In this document: piece after piece, positions 27,093 through 36,161 of the stretch
How positions within the stretch are numbered: the stretch's first letter is position 1
Layout of the letters: the number at the start of each line of letters is the position of its first letter
Origin: Alteracholeplasma palmae J233
GTDB taxonomy: Bacteria > Bacillota_I > Bacilli_A > Acholeplasmatales > Acholeplasmataceae
Assembly: GCF_000968055.1 (NCBI RefSeq)
Contig: NC_022538.1
Span: 310,001-374,000, forward strand
Length of the DNA: 64,000 nt
Reading direction: 5' to 3'
Made by a program: the position numbers and the translations under genes
Notes under the pieces: generated by a model
What the model was told of the DNA's origin: nothing
Seen by the model: only the letters and a program-made list of their open reading frames with translations
The model's database searches: none

Positions 27093-28010
27093 ATGAGAAA
27101 AATTAGATTTAGAGATTTTATAAATATTTGGAAAGAAGAAAAGATGAAACAGGTAAAGATATCATCCTACTGTGTTTATGATTTAATGATAAACAATCAT
27201 TTAAGTGATTTTTTTGATAATTTTTATTTGCATGATATTAATGAAGATTTAGTTCAAAAATTTATTTATATAAAATCAGAAACATTGAATAGCAAAACGG
27301 TTAGAGACTTAGTAGTAGTTATTAAAATGGTATTAAAAATGGGTGCCAAAAAAGAATATTGCTTAATACAACAGTTCGACCTTATATATCCTAAAAATAT
27401 AAAGGAAAATAAAGTTTCAGTATTTACTAAGATAGAGCAAAAAAAACTAACTGATTATCTAAATGATAACTTTGATTTTAAGAATTTAGGATTGTTAATA
27501 TGTTTATATACTGGTATTAGAATTGGAGAAGTATCAGCAATAAAATGGTCAGATATAGACATAATTAATAATACTATTTCAATAAGTAGAACAGTACAAA
27601 GAATCTACCAAGATGGAAAGACTAGAATTATAGAAGAGTCTTGCAAAACGGATAAATCTATAAGAACGATACCTATGTGTAAATTACTAGTTAAGTTTAT
27701 TAAACCATTAAAAAAAATTGTTAATGAGGATTTTTACGTTATTAGTAATTTAGATAAACCAATAGAACCTAGAACATATAGAGTCTATTATAAAAATATT
27801 CTAAAAAAATTAGGATTGCCACAAATAAAGTTTCATTCAACTAGACATAGTTTTGCTACTAGATTGATTGAGTCAAAGGCTGATGTTAAAACTGTCAGTG
27901 CAATCTTAGGGCATTCCAATATTGCTACAACATTGAATTTATATGTACATCCTAATGATGAGCAAAAGAAGAAAACAATTGAAAAAGCATTCAAGTATAT
28001 AAATAATTGA
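27093..28010 (+). CDS. Tyrosine recombinase, likely hsdS invertase
   Basis: A protein of about 305 residues of the phage-integrase/Xer family. The N-terminal SAM-like core-binding domain covers about 1-110. Catalytic residues are visible: Arg in LYTGIRIGE, HSTRHSF (HxxR), GHSN, and the tyrosine in LYVHPND. ATG 27093 has AAGGAGA upstream; the longer in-frame start at 27060 overlaps the divergent hsdS start. It sits at the edge of the inverted hsdS pair, as CreX/PsrA-like recombinases do in other phase-variable type I loci, rather than beside an att site. It probably also reads into hamA 44 bases downstream. Confidence 0.92.
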   Translation: MRKIRFRDFINIWKEEKMKQVKISSYCVYDLMINNHLSDFFDNFYLHDINEDLVQKFIYIKSETLNSKTVRDLVVVIKMVLKMGAKKEYCLIQQFDLIYPKNIKENKVSVFTKIEQKKLTDYLNDNFDFKNLGLLICLYTGIRIGEVSAIKWSDIDIINNTISISRTVQRIYQDGKTRIIEESCKTDKSIRTIPMCKLLVKFIKPLKKIVNEDFYVISNLDKPIEPRTYRVYYKNILKKLGLPQIKFHSTRHSFATRLIESKADVKTVSAILGHSNIATTLNLYVHPNDEQKKKTIEKAFKYINN

Positions 28011-28054
28011 GTTTGTTTAAAGTAGTAAAAATCAAATTAAAGGGAGAAGATTGT

Positions 28055-28822
28055 ATGGGATTGAAAATGGATTATGAAAATGATGAAGTCAGTTTTATAG
28101 ATACTTCAGGAATAGTTAAAAAATTAATTATTTATAAGATTATGATAAAGGATTTTATTAAATATAAAAGAATTATAGATGAAAACCTTATTAGTATTTC
28201 TGAAGGAGACACTCAATATGATATTGAATATACAAAAAAAAGAATACTGTCATTTCTTAAATCTAAAACAAAAAAGCAACGAATAGGTTCCATAGCTGAG
28301 TTTTTCATGCATTTATTCTTACAACAACTTGAATTTACTAGAGAATGTCTCTTTAGTAATTTAGAAGAAAATTCACTAAAAAAAGGTTTTGATGGATTAT
28401 ATACGAAAAAAAAATCATTTTGGATTGCAGAAAGTAAATCGAGTGAAACTAGTGAAAATCTGCATAGTGATAATATTAAAAGAGCGGTTACAGATTTAAA
28501 TGATAAAATTTTAGGAAGAACTAATAATGATCCGTTTAGAAATGCTGTTCATCATATCAAAGCAGCGAGAGATAATTACAATAAAGGTTTAATAAAAATA
28601 ATACGACTAATATCTGTAGAATATTCTAGAGGAGAATTTAGGACTGCATCAGAATATAATATTATTCCGGTTTCAACTTTATATATCTATAATAATCAGA
28701 CTAATGAAGATTTAAAGAAAGCTATAGTTAAAATAGTGGAAAAATATACATTCAAAGAAATTATAGTAATATGTTTTGATAATCATATTTACGATGATTT
28801 TATGAAATATTTGGAGGGATAA
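28055..28822 (+). CDS. hamA: HamA-like Hachiman nuclease (DUF1837)
   Basis: A protein of about 255 residues matching the DUF1837 layout. RIGSIAEFFMHLFLQ (first acidic residue), KKGFDGLY (Asp) and SFWIAESKSS (ExK) together form a PD-(D/E)XK-type nuclease core at about 75-135. A helix with HIKAARDNYNKG and an alpha/beta ending follow. In Hachiman, HamA and the helicase HamB together defend against phage, with HamA degrading DNA when activated. ATG 28055 (AAGGGAGA upstream) is chosen; the longer ORF start at 28007 overlaps the recombinase stop. Only 3 bases separate it from hamB. Assignment rests on motif order plus partner. Confidence 0.83.
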   Translation: MGLKMDYENDEVSFIDTSGIVKKLIIYKIMIKDFIKYKRIIDENLISISEGDTQYDIEYTKKRILSFLKSKTKKQRIGSIAEFFMHLFLQQLEFTRECLFSNLEENSLKKGFDGLYTKKKSFWIAESKSSETSENLHSDNIKRAVTDLNDKILGRTNNDPFRNAVHHIKAARDNYNKGLIKIIRLISVEYSRGEFRTASEYNIIPVSTLYIYNNQTNEDLKKAIVKIVEKYTFKEIIVICFDNHIYDDFMKYLEG

Positions 28823-28825
28823 ATA

Positions 28826-31222
28826 ATGAGTGATAATGGAAAAATTAAAACAAAATTTACAAATATATATAAAAATGAGTATTTTGGAAAAATTTTGGAT
28901 AAGCTTTCATTGAATTTACCAATTAATGAGAATGAATCAACATATGTGATAAATCTGAGTTTAGTATTTTATGATTATTATTTAAAAGAAAATCAAGAAT
29001 ATTACTTTGAGTTTTCATATTATTTAGTTTTAAAGTATTTTATAATTACAGGTGATTACAACCCATTATATGATTTTAGTATAAATGTTGGGTTTTACCC
29101 TATAACAAGTCTACTCAATAAAAAGTATAAAACAGAAATTGGTATTTTTGATTTTATTAACCAATTAAAAATGGAAAAGTATGAACTAAATGATAAAATT
29201 CAAACGAAAGAGCAATATAGTAATAAAGTTAAGTTAATTGAATCAAAAAGCAAATATCGATCATTTATTGCTCCGACTTCTTTTGGTAAATCAGAGGTAA
29301 TACTAGAGGATATAGATAAGCTAAATCTTCTTAAAGTAGCAATTATAGTTCCTAAGAAGGCTCTTATCTGGGAAACATATAGAAGAGTTAAAAAATTAGC
29401 CCAAGAAAAAAAGTATAAGTTACTTATACATGATACTGAGTATAATGGAGAGTGTAGATTTATTGGTATCTTTACACAAGAAAGAGCCTTAAGACTACTA
29501 CAAGAAAATAACGTTTATTTTGATATCTTATACATTGATGAAGCACATAATATATTTGAGAAAAATGAAAGAAATATTTTGTTAACTCGTTTGATAAAAT
29601 TGAATAGAAAGATAAACCCCAAGCAACGAATTGTATTCTTATCTCCTCTAATAAATAACTCGAATAATTTAACATTTGAGGAAAATATGGAAATAAATGA
29701 AAAGAGGATAAATTTCAATATTAAAGAGCCTGACATACACTTTTATGATGAAAGGAATATTGAACATGTATATAATAGGTTTTCAAATAGATATTTAGAA
29801 AGGGAAAATGAAGAAAATGATTGGAGGAACTATATTAAAGGAAGAACAATTAAGAAATCATTGTTGTATGTTAATAGACCTAGATATGTGCAAGAATTGG
29901 CCTTGTATTTTAGTGAAATACTTCCTAAAATTCCTAATAAACAACTCGATGAAATTAAGGAAATAATGATAAAATATGTTGATAAAGAATATTACATGGT
30001 GGATTTGATTGACAAAGGGGTACTATTTATACATGGAAAAATGCCTGACTCGATAAGAGATTATCTTATCGAAAAGTACAAAGAAATAGAAGATATTAAG
30101 TATTTGGTATCCAATTCATCTGTTCTAGAAGGTGTTAATTTTCCAATTGATTCCTTATTTATATTGAATACATATAATTTAAATATAAATAATCTTAATA
30201 ATCTAATTGGTAGAGTAAATAGGCTAAATGAAATATTTAATGATAAAGGAGACTTAAGAAGATTGTTCTCGCCAGTATATTTTATAGAAAATGCAGAGTT
30301 CGGAGGTGGTAATTATTTTAGAAATAAGATCGAACTTTTGAGAATGCTTGATATTGAAGATAAAGTTAAAAATCCAGTTTTGACAAATAGTATAGAAAAA
30401 AATATAGAAATATATGATAGAGAAGAAACCTTTCTTAGTAATTTTAAAAAACAAGATTTATATGCTATTTTAGTTAGAAATAGTATAGATGATTTTTATA
30501 AAGAAGTTAATGAATGTATGTACAAAATAAGTGAAAACATTGATTCTTTTGATAGAAAAAAAATAGTTAGCAATGAAAACATTATTAGTATTATCTATGA
30601 AATATTTTTCAAGGGGTTTGAGTATGGTGATTTCAAAAATTATGAAGTTGGTAGACTAATAAAAGAGCAAACTGTAAATTTTTATTCTAGTTATATTAAC
30701 TTTATTTATCACAGTGATTTTAAAACAAAAATAAATTTTTTTGATAGGCATTTTTCAAAAATAACTCAAGAAAAAAAATTGTACTATATTGGAGATTCCT
30801 TTGGGGAAGTAGTAAAAAATACAGATTTATACGAAAACACAAATCGTAAGGTATATATAGATATCGCAGCTAAAAGTGAAAAAGAAAGAATTAATTTAGC
30901 AATAGTTAAGTCTAAAATAGAAGATGATTTTGTAGGGTTTGAAATTTCGAAATTTGTCAAGGCTCTACTAGAACTTAAATTGATTAATCAAGATAATTAT
31001 GAAGAATTTTTTTACAATACAAAGAGTCAAGACAAAATCTCTATGTTAAAATCTGGATTATCACAACAAACAATTAATTTTATGGAAAAAAATGAACTAA
31101 TAAATGAAGTAAATAGAACCACTAGTGGATTTGAAGCTAGTGATAAGTTTTTTAGAATGCTTGAAGATGAAGATGATTTTATTAAATTTGAAATTAATAA
31201 AATATTTACAAAAAGTTTATAG
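28826..31222 (+). CDS. hamB: HamB-like Hachiman helicase
   Basis: A 798-residue SF2 helicase. Motif I is FIAPTSFGKSE (about 147-157), motif II LYIDEAH (about 236-242), motif V-like SSVLEGVNFP (about 431-440) and motif VI NLIGRVNRL (about 456-464). An N-terminal region of about 140 residues and a long C-terminal region without motifs flank the core. HamB surveys DNA and restrains HamA until phage damage is met. Its ribosome binding site GGAGGG lies inside hamA, so the two are translationally coupled. A generic defence helicase is the alternative, but the DUF1837 partner favours Hachiman. Confidence 0.83.
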   Translation: MSDNGKIKTKFTNIYKNEYFGKILDKLSLNLPINENESTYVINLSLVFYDYYLKENQEYYFEFSYYLVLKYFIITGDYNPLYDFSINVGFYPITSLLNKKYKTEIGIFDFINQLKMEKYELNDKIQTKEQYSNKVKLIESKSKYRSFIAPTSFGKSEVILEDIDKLNLLKVAIIVPKKALIWETYRRVKKLAQEKKYKLLIHDTEYNGECRFIGIFTQERALRLLQENNVYFDILYIDEAHNIFEKNERNILLTRLIKLNRKINPKQRIVFLSPLINNSNNLTFEENMEINEKRINFNIKEPDIHFYDERNIEHVYNRFSNRYLERENEENDWRNYIKGRTIKKSLLYVNRPRYVQELALYFSEILPKIPNKQLDEIKEIMIKYVDKEYYMVDLIDKGVLFIHGKMPDSIRDYLIEKYKEIEDIKYLVSNSSVLEGVNFPIDSLFILNTYNLNINNLNNLIGRVNRLNEIFNDKGDLRRLFSPVYFIENAEFGGGNYFRNKIELLRMLDIEDKVKNPVLTNSIEKNIEIYDREETFLSNFKKQDLYAILVRNSIDDFYKEVNECMYKISENIDSFDRKKIVSNENIISIIYEIFFKGFEYGDFKNYEVGRLIKEQTVNFYSSYINFIYHSDFKTKINFFDRHFSKITQEKKLYYIGDSFGEVVKNTDLYENTNRKVYIDIAAKSEKERINLAIVKSKIEDDFVGFEISKFVKALLELKLINQDNYEEFFYNTKSQDKISMLKSGLSQQTINFMEKNELINEVNRTTSGFEASDKFFRMLEDEDDFIKFEINKIFTKSL

Positions 31223-31239
31223 ATAAAAAGGAGATCACT

Positions 31240-31610
31240 ATGCATATATCAGTTTTAATACTTTGGATAACAGTTTTTGTAATATCTTTACTTAAAGTCG
31301 TTTTAGGAACTATTTTATTTAAATTTACCCCGACTAGAAATAGTTTTTTCGGCTATAAGACAAAACAATCATTAAAAGATGATGAGTCATGGCTTTTTTC
31401 TAATAAACTTAGTGCAAAGCTAATACTTATTATAGGCCTAATAGAACTCATAGTATCTGTCTTAACAATGATTTTTACATACAAAGAATATGATACAGCT
31501 AATGATATAATAATACCCTTTATTTAGCTATTTCTATGATAACAACCTATGCAATTATTATCTATGTTCATTATAGATTAAAGAAATATTCTAATAATAT
31601 TAACAATTAA
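31240..31610 (+). pseudogene. SdpI-like membrane protein, frameshifted
   Basis: The frame from ATG 31240 encodes two transmembrane helices with the SdpI-family signature between them (NSFFGYKTKQSLKDDESW..SNKLSAK), then stops at TAG 31525-31527. Another frame continues at once with LAISMITTYAIIIYVHYRLKK, the expected third helix, to TAA 31608-31610. One base has been lost near 31515-31525. SdpI proteins give immunity to the SdpC toxin or sense it. The 288-base intact part may still be made, but the last helix is missing. Confidence 0.75.
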
Positions 31611-31659
31611 ACTATAAGACATTAGCATGTCAAACTAATATGAGAATGAGGATTTTTAG

Positions 31660-32184
31660 ATGGAAAAATTATATTTAAGACTAATGAAACTAGAAGCTAA
31701 AGAAATTGTTCTTGATTTCATTAAGGAAATGATAGAACATGCTTCAGATATTCATGGCTTATGGTATACACATGAAGAAACATTTGAAAAAATGTATGAA
31801 GCAATCCAAAAACATAGTATCATTAAATATGAAGGATATGAACAAAAAACACCTATTAAATATCAATATTTACTTATGAGTGAAAAAACAAATAAACTTA
31901 TAGGTGTTATAAGTATCAGACCTTATCTAAATAGAAGTTTAGACGAATCATTTGGTGGTAATATTGGTTATAGTATTAGACCTAGTGAAAGAAAAAAAGG
32001 GTATGCAACAGAAGGACTAAGACTAGCTGTACTAGAAACTAAAAAAATAAATCCTAAAGATCCTGTAATGGTTTGTTGCAATAAATACAATATAGGATCT
32101 AAAAAAGCAATCTTAAATAATGGTGGTATACTAAAAGAAGAAAAGAATGCTTTAATCTCTGAACAAAAGTATTTAATATATTAA
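31660..32184 (+). CDS. GNAT-family acetyltransferase
   Basis: A 174-residue GNAT protein. The acetyl-CoA-binding motif A is GYSIRPSERKKGYATEGLRLAVLE (about 107-130), preceded by the strand LIGVISIRPYLN and followed by VMVCCNKYNIGSKKAILNNGG. Substrate unknown. The frame is intact with TGAGGA upstream. It is the first of four GNAT genes or remnants in 2.6 kb, two of which are broken. Confidence 0.87.
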   Translation: MEKLYLRLMKLEAKEIVLDFIKEMIEHASDIHGLWYTHEETFEKMYEAIQKHSIIKYEGYEQKTPIKYQYLLMSEKTNKLIGVISIRPYLNRSLDESFGGNIGYSIRPSERKKGYATEGLRLAVLETKKINPKDPVMVCCNKYNIGSKKAILNNGGILKEEKNALISEQKYLIY

Positions 32185-32218
32185 AAAGTATCAATAAAAA
32201 TTAAAAGGAAGTCATGCA

Positions 32219-32635
32219 ATGCAAGAAAAGTATTTTAAAAGATATAAAATATCTTCAGTGTTAATGATACTGGAATCTCTTCTTATATTAGGTTTAGTTA
32301 TATGGTTTTTAGTTATCTTATTTAATAACTTAAATATATATTTCCTAATTCTATTTGTTGCACTAATTATCTTTACTATAACTTTAGTAATTAGTATCAT
32401 CAAATTAATTAAAGAAGTTATATTATTCAAAAGGCATAAAAAACCTAGCTTTGAATTTTATAGGGCTGCACGATTATATTTGGTGATATTTGTGTGTGCT
32501 ATTATTTATCCATTCTCAAGTGATTATCGCATTGGTGAAAAACTAATAATGCTTTTGATAGGAGTTTTAGTATTGACAATTCCTATTAATTATTTAATAG
32601 CACACCATAAACTTAAAAGAACACTAAAAATATAA
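32219..32635 (+). CDS. Small membrane protein, paralogue of 34268-34717
   Basis: A 138-residue protein with four hydrophobic helices (about 13-35, 38-60, 80-98, 104-124) and a basic loop KRHKKPSFEFYRAARLYLV between helices 2 and 3. It aligns throughout with the 34268-34717 product: both begin M..K..KRYKI and share the two-helix, basic loop, two-helix plan and a final YLI..KR stretch. Family unknown. AAAAGGAA precedes the start. Confidence 0.7.
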   Translation: MQEKYFKRYKISSVLMILESLLILGLVIWFLVILFNNLNIYFLILFVALIIFTITLVISIIKLIKEVILFKRHKKPSFEFYRAARLYLVIFVCAIIYPFSSDYRIGEKLIMLLIGVLVLTIPINYLIAHHKLKRTLKI

Positions 32636-32740
32636 AATACTGCATTACTTGATTAATTTTATTTTATAAGAATACTTTCTTATTTTAATAAAGTGAACTA
32701 TAATACTTTAAACACAAAGATTTTTAATGGGGAGTTTAAT

Positions 32741-33169
32741 ATGAAATTTTATGATGAGTTTGATAGTTTAGAAGATGAAGTTTTAAAACTAAATATTATA
32801 GATAAAAATATTGGAAATGAATCTGAAATACCTTACTATTATTATGCAATTATACTTAAAGAAAGAAATGTAGAAATAGGTAAAATTAGTATTAGAATTG
32901 GACATAACTCACACTCATATTACAATGGAAATATAGGTTTTGAGATATATGAAGCATATCAAGGAAACAACTATTCATTAAATGCCAGCAAACTAGTATT
33001 ATAAGTTGCAAGAAAACATCAAATGAATTACCTATATATTACTTGTGAAGATTCAAATCATGCTAGTTCTAGAATTACCTTAAAACTAGGATCCAAATTG
33101 ATAGAGGAAGTAGTTCCTCCCAAAGCATATATCTTTTATTATGATCAAATGGGAAAATATAAAATATAA
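32741..33169 (+). pseudogene. GNAT-family protein with in-frame stop
   Basis: From ATG 32741 (GGGGAG upstream) the frame encodes MKFYDEFDSLEDEVLKLNI.., then VEIGKISIRIG and GNIGFEIYEAYQGNNYS, the beta strands and start of GNAT motif A. TAA at 33002-33004 interrupts. The same frame continues for 54 codons with YLYITCEDSNHASSRITLKL, the GNAT motif B region, to TAA 33167-33169. A single nonsense change separates the halves. A catalytically complete protein is not made. Confidence 0.78.
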
Positions 33170-33243
33170 AATATAAAATATATAAACTTAACTTATAATT
33201 AGCTAAAATAAGAATTTTAAAATAAAAGGCAGGAATTTCTAAT

Positions 33244-33774
33244 ATGGATATAATACATACTAAAAGGCTTACTTTAAGACCTTATAGATTAGAGGATACA
33301 AATGATGTTCATCAATATGCTTCTGATAAAGAAGTTGTAAAGTATATGTTATTTGGACCTAACAGTTATGAAGAAACAAAAGAATTTGTTCAAAAAGTAA
33401 TTACTACTTATTCTATACAAAGACCACTAAAAAATTTTGAATATGCTATAGAAATGAATCAAAAAGTGATTGGTGGAGTGTCTGCTTATGTTGATTGTGA
33501 GCATAAAAAAGCTGAGATGGGCTGGATTCTAAATCAAGCTTATCATAGAAAAGGTATTATGACAGAAGCTGCTTTAGCATTAAAAGAATATCTGATAGCT
33601 AAATTTGATTTAACAAAAATATTTGCCACATGTGATTCACGGAATATTGCTTCTGAAAAAATAATGTTAAATTTAGGGATGAAAAAAATAAATATCCAAA
33701 AGAATTCTAGAATAGATAAAGAAACTGGATTAGATGATACAGCAGATACTCTAATTTATGAAGTTTCTATATAA
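33244..33774 (+). CDS. RimJ/RimL-type GNAT acetyltransferase
   Basis: A 176-residue protein with the RimJ/RimL opening IIHTKRLTLRPYRLEDTNDV and the motif GWILNQAYHRKGIMTEAALALKEY, then IFATCDSRNIASEKIMLNLGM. Homologues acetylate the N-terminal amine of ribosomal proteins or other small amines; the substrate here is unknown. The frame is intact with a normal start (GCAGGA upstream). Confidence 0.9.
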   Translation: MDIIHTKRLTLRPYRLEDTNDVHQYASDKEVVKYMLFGPNSYEETKEFVQKVITTYSIQRPLKNFEYAIEMNQKVIGGVSAYVDCEHKKAEMGWILNQAYHRKGIMTEAALALKEYLIAKFDLTKIFATCDSRNIASEKIMLNLGMKKINIQKNSRIDKETGLDDTADTLIYEVSI

Positions 33775-33824
33775 ATAGAAGAGATTTTAAAATAATTACA
33801 CTATCAAAAGAAAAGTAACTTATT

Positions 33825-34240
33825 ATGATTAGAAAAGCAATAACAAATGATAAAAAAGATATCTATAGACTGCTTAAGCAAATAGCTAAACTTCACCACA
33901 ATTTATACCCTGATCATTTTGAAGAAGTTGATTCTAAGTATGATTTAAAAGAGGTAGAACAATTAATTAATAGTCCTGATAAACTAGTATTAGTATATGA
34001 AAAAGATCATCAAGTTTTTGGATATCTTATAGGTTGGATGAAAAGAGTTTTTTCATTGATGATTTATGTGTAGATGAAGAAAAAAGAGGTTTAAGTATTG
34101 GTAAAAAACTGTTAGATGATTTAGAAATATATATTGGAAAAAGAAAAGTAAGTTTAAATGTTTGGTTTAAAAATGAAGCAGCTATTAAGTTTTATGAAAA
34201 AATTGGATTTAAAGTTTTAAAGTATGTTTTAGAAAAATAG
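33825..34240 (+). pseudogene. GNAT acetyltransferase, frameshifted
   Basis: The first frame (33825-34073) encodes IRKAITNDKKDIYRLLKQIA..LYPDHFEEV..VFGYLIGW and then runs out of frame. The second (from about 34034) supplies FFIDDLCVDEEKRGLSIGKK, the GNAT motif A, and LNVWFKNEAAIKFYEKIGFK, motif B. Losing one base near 34040 explains both. The joined product would be about 138 residues, a normal small GNAT. Confidence 0.8.
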
Positions 34241-34267
34241 ATTTAAAGATTAAGGATGAAAATATCA

Positions 34268-34717
34268 ATGTTAAATAAGAATATTAAAAGATATAAAATT
34301 GCATGTGGTCTAATCATTTTGCTATCTTTCTTATATGATTTTTTCACTATTACTTTTTTAGTAGTATTCAATAATGATATGACTTGGAATAAAAACATCT
34401 ATAGTTGGATAATATTATTCAATATTTTATTTATGATTATAATAGTAATTTCAGTTATAAATACAATTAGATTAGTGGTTAAACTTATACAGTTTAATGA
34501 AAATCCATATCCTTATTTTCATTTTAAAAGAAGCGCCATCGTTTATTTTCTGATACCTATTATTATCTTGATTTTCTTCTTTAACATAAAAATAGAAGTT
34601 GTAGAAAGTGTGGCTGCATTATTAATAGCCTTAATTTTTACTGTTATATCAATATATTATTTAATAATGGATAAAAGATTAAGAAAAGTATATGAATTAG
34701 AAAATCTAAAGAATTGA
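34268..34717 (+). CDS. Small membrane protein, paralogue of 32219-32635
   Basis: A protein of about 149 residues with four hydrophobic helices and the basic inter-helix loop PYPYFHFKRSAIVYFL. ATG 34268 gives MLNKNIKRYKI, which aligns with the start of the paralogue, and has AAGGA 11 bases upstream. The ORF ATG at 34256 lies on top of that site. Function unknown. Confidence 0.68.
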   Translation: MLNKNIKRYKIACGLIILLSFLYDFFTITFLVVFNNDMTWNKNIYSWIILFNILFMIIIVISVINTIRLVVKLIQFNENPYPYFHFKRSAIVYFLIPIIILIFFFNIKIEVVESVAALLIALIFTVISIYYLIMDKRLRKVYELENLKN

Positions 34718-34743
34718 TAGCATTTCTTTTTTTATATTATAAT
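34714..34743 (+). promoter_or_regulatory. Promoter of the MazG-like/LOG/MepB genes
   Basis: TTGATA (34714-34719), 18-base spacer, TATAAT (34738-34743), overlapping the end of the preceding gene. Confidence 0.75.
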
Positions 34744-34773
34744 AGTATGAAAGACAAATACTAGGAGGGTGAC

Positions 34774-35088
34774 ATGGTTGATATAAAAGCATACCAAAAT
34801 AAAATTATAGAGTTCTATAAAAAACGTAATTGGTACCAATTAGATCCATTTATTCGTATTAATTTTCTAACAGAGGAAGTAGGAGAAGTTTCTAGAGCTG
34901 TTAGAACAATTGAGATCGGTAGAGATAGACCAGATGAAAAAGTACCTTTAAATATGCATGAAAACCTCGTTGAAGAATTAGGAGATGTATTAGATAATTT
35001 ATTGATTATAGCTGATAAGTACCAAATCAGTTTAGAAGATATTATGGAATCACACTTAAGTAAATTAGAAAAAAGATATAAGGAGTAA
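34774..35088 (+). CDS. MazG-like nucleotide pyrophosphohydrolase
   Basis: A 104-residue all-alpha NTP-PPase. The metal-binding motif EExxE is in FLTEEVGEVSRAV (34-38) and the second acidic pair in VEELGDVLDNLLII (68-74). Such single-domain MazG proteins hydrolyse (d)NTPs to monophosphates, cleaning damaged nucleotides or lowering pools in stress. It overlaps no gene but lies 6 bases before the LOG gene. The pair therefore suggests nucleotide/nucleoside-monophosphate handling. Confidence 0.88.
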   Translation: MVDIKAYQNKIIEFYKKRNWYQLDPFIRINFLTEEVGEVSRAVRTIEIGRDRPDEKVPLNMHENLVEELGDVLDNLLIIADKYQISLEDIMESHLSKLEKRYKE

Positions 35089-35094
35089 GTATAC

Positions 35095-35655
35095 ATGAAT
35101 ATTGTTATCTATTGTGGAGCAAGCCTAGGAAATGACTCTATATATGAAAAAGAAACAAGAAAAATAGGAAAATGGATTTCTAGTAATCAATATAAACTAG
35201 TTTATGGTGGTGGTAAAGCAGGACTTATGGGAGTAATTGCTGATACTGTTTTAGAAAATGGTGGAAAAGTGATTGGAGTTATGCCCAAGTTTTTAATAGA
35301 AAGAGAAATTATGCATAAAGGATTAACTGAAAACTTTGAAACTAATACAATGACAGAAAGAAAAAATAAGATGATTGAACTAGGTGATATTTATATTGCC
35401 CTTCCAGGAGGACCTGGGACATTAGAAGAGATATCAGAAGTTGTTTCGTGGGCAAGAATTGGCCAAAACAATAATCCTTGTATTTTTTGGAATGTAGATG
35501 GATACTATAATGATTTAAAGTCATTTTATTTAACAATGGTTGAAAAAGGTTTTTTAACACAATCAGATTTTGATAAAATATTATTTACAAATTCTATAGA
35601 TGAATTAGAAAACTTTGTTAAAACTTATGAACCACCAACTGTTAGAAAGTATTAA
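35095..35655 (+). CDS. LOG-family nucleoside-monophosphate phosphoribohydrolase
   Basis: A 186-residue TIGR00730/LOG protein. The nucleotide-binding GGGKAGLMG (38-46) and active-site PGGPGTLEE (104-112) are intact, and ERK precedes them as in the family. It removes the base from nucleoside 5'-monophosphates; the name (lysine decarboxylase) in some databases is historical. AAGGAG lies inside the end of the MazG-like gene, so the two are translated together. Confidence 0.93.
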   Translation: MNIVIYCGASLGNDSIYEKETRKIGKWISSNQYKLVYGGGKAGLMGVIADTVLENGGKVIGVMPKFLIEREIMHKGLTENFETNTMTERKNKMIELGDIYIALPGGPGTLEEISEVVSWARIGQNNNPCIFWNVDGYYNDLKSFYLTMVEKGFLTQSDFDKILFTNSIDELENFVKTYEPPTVRKY

Positions 35656-35661
35656 GATATT

Positions 35662-36090
35662 ATGAAATCTATAAATATAATTAAACTAGTTTTTCCTGAT
35701 TTTGAAGTTATTCAATATGATAATCAAAATGATCTTTATGAAGGGTTTGTATTTGTTTCTAATAGCTTTAAGTATAGATCAAGACTTGCTAAGAAAACTC
35801 CTAAAAAAGAAGGTTATTTTGTAACATTTTGGGAAAAAATTGATGGTATTAATCATCCATATAATAAAGAAGATACATGTGATTACTTTATTATTCTTGT
35901 AATAGATGAAGAAAATAAAGGATACTTTAAAATTCCTAAAAAAGATCTTATTGAAAAAGGAATTGTGAAAAGTGAGACTCAAAAAGGCAAAATGGGGATG
36001 AGGGTGTATCCTTCATGGAACCTAGGTTTACTAAACAAAGAAGCTAGTAAAACTCAAAAATGGCAATTAGAATATTTTTATAATCTATAA
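35662..36090 (+). CDS. MepB-family protein
   Basis: A 142-residue protein resembling staphylococcal MepB, the partner gene of the MepRA multidrug system. Shared stretches are YEGFVFVSNSFKYRSRLAKKTPKKEGYFV, the FxxI..IDEENKGYF strand, and KGKMGMRVYPSWN with a closing KTQKWQLEYF. Biochemical function is unknown, though the fold is nuclease/phosphodiesterase-like in some predictions. The gene starts 6 bases after the LOG gene, lacks a strong ribosome binding site, and ends the operon before a terminator. No mepR/mepA is nearby. Confidence 0.82.
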   Translation: MKSINIIKLVFPDFEVIQYDNQNDLYEGFVFVSNSFKYRSRLAKKTPKKEGYFVTFWEKIDGINHPYNKEDTCDYFIILVIDEENKGYFKIPKKDLIEKGIVKSETQKGKMGMRVYPSWNLGLLNKEASKTQKWQLEYFYNL

Positions 36091-36099
36091 TAAAATATG

Positions 36100-36135
36100 A
36101 TCATCTCTTTAAATTATGAAGAGATGATTTTTTAT
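36100..36135 (+). terminator. Rho-independent terminator
   Basis: ATCATCTCTT, nine-base loop, AAGAGATGAT, then a T run. Confidence 0.92.
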
Positions 36136-36161
36136 TTAACAAATGATATAAAAGTATTAAA

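Noticed and set aside
27093-28010. Recombinase as a prophage or island integrase using the tRNA-Cys as attachment site
   Set aside because: No phage genes or tRNA 3' end duplicate were seen near it, and its position beside inverted hsdS cassettes fits an invertase.
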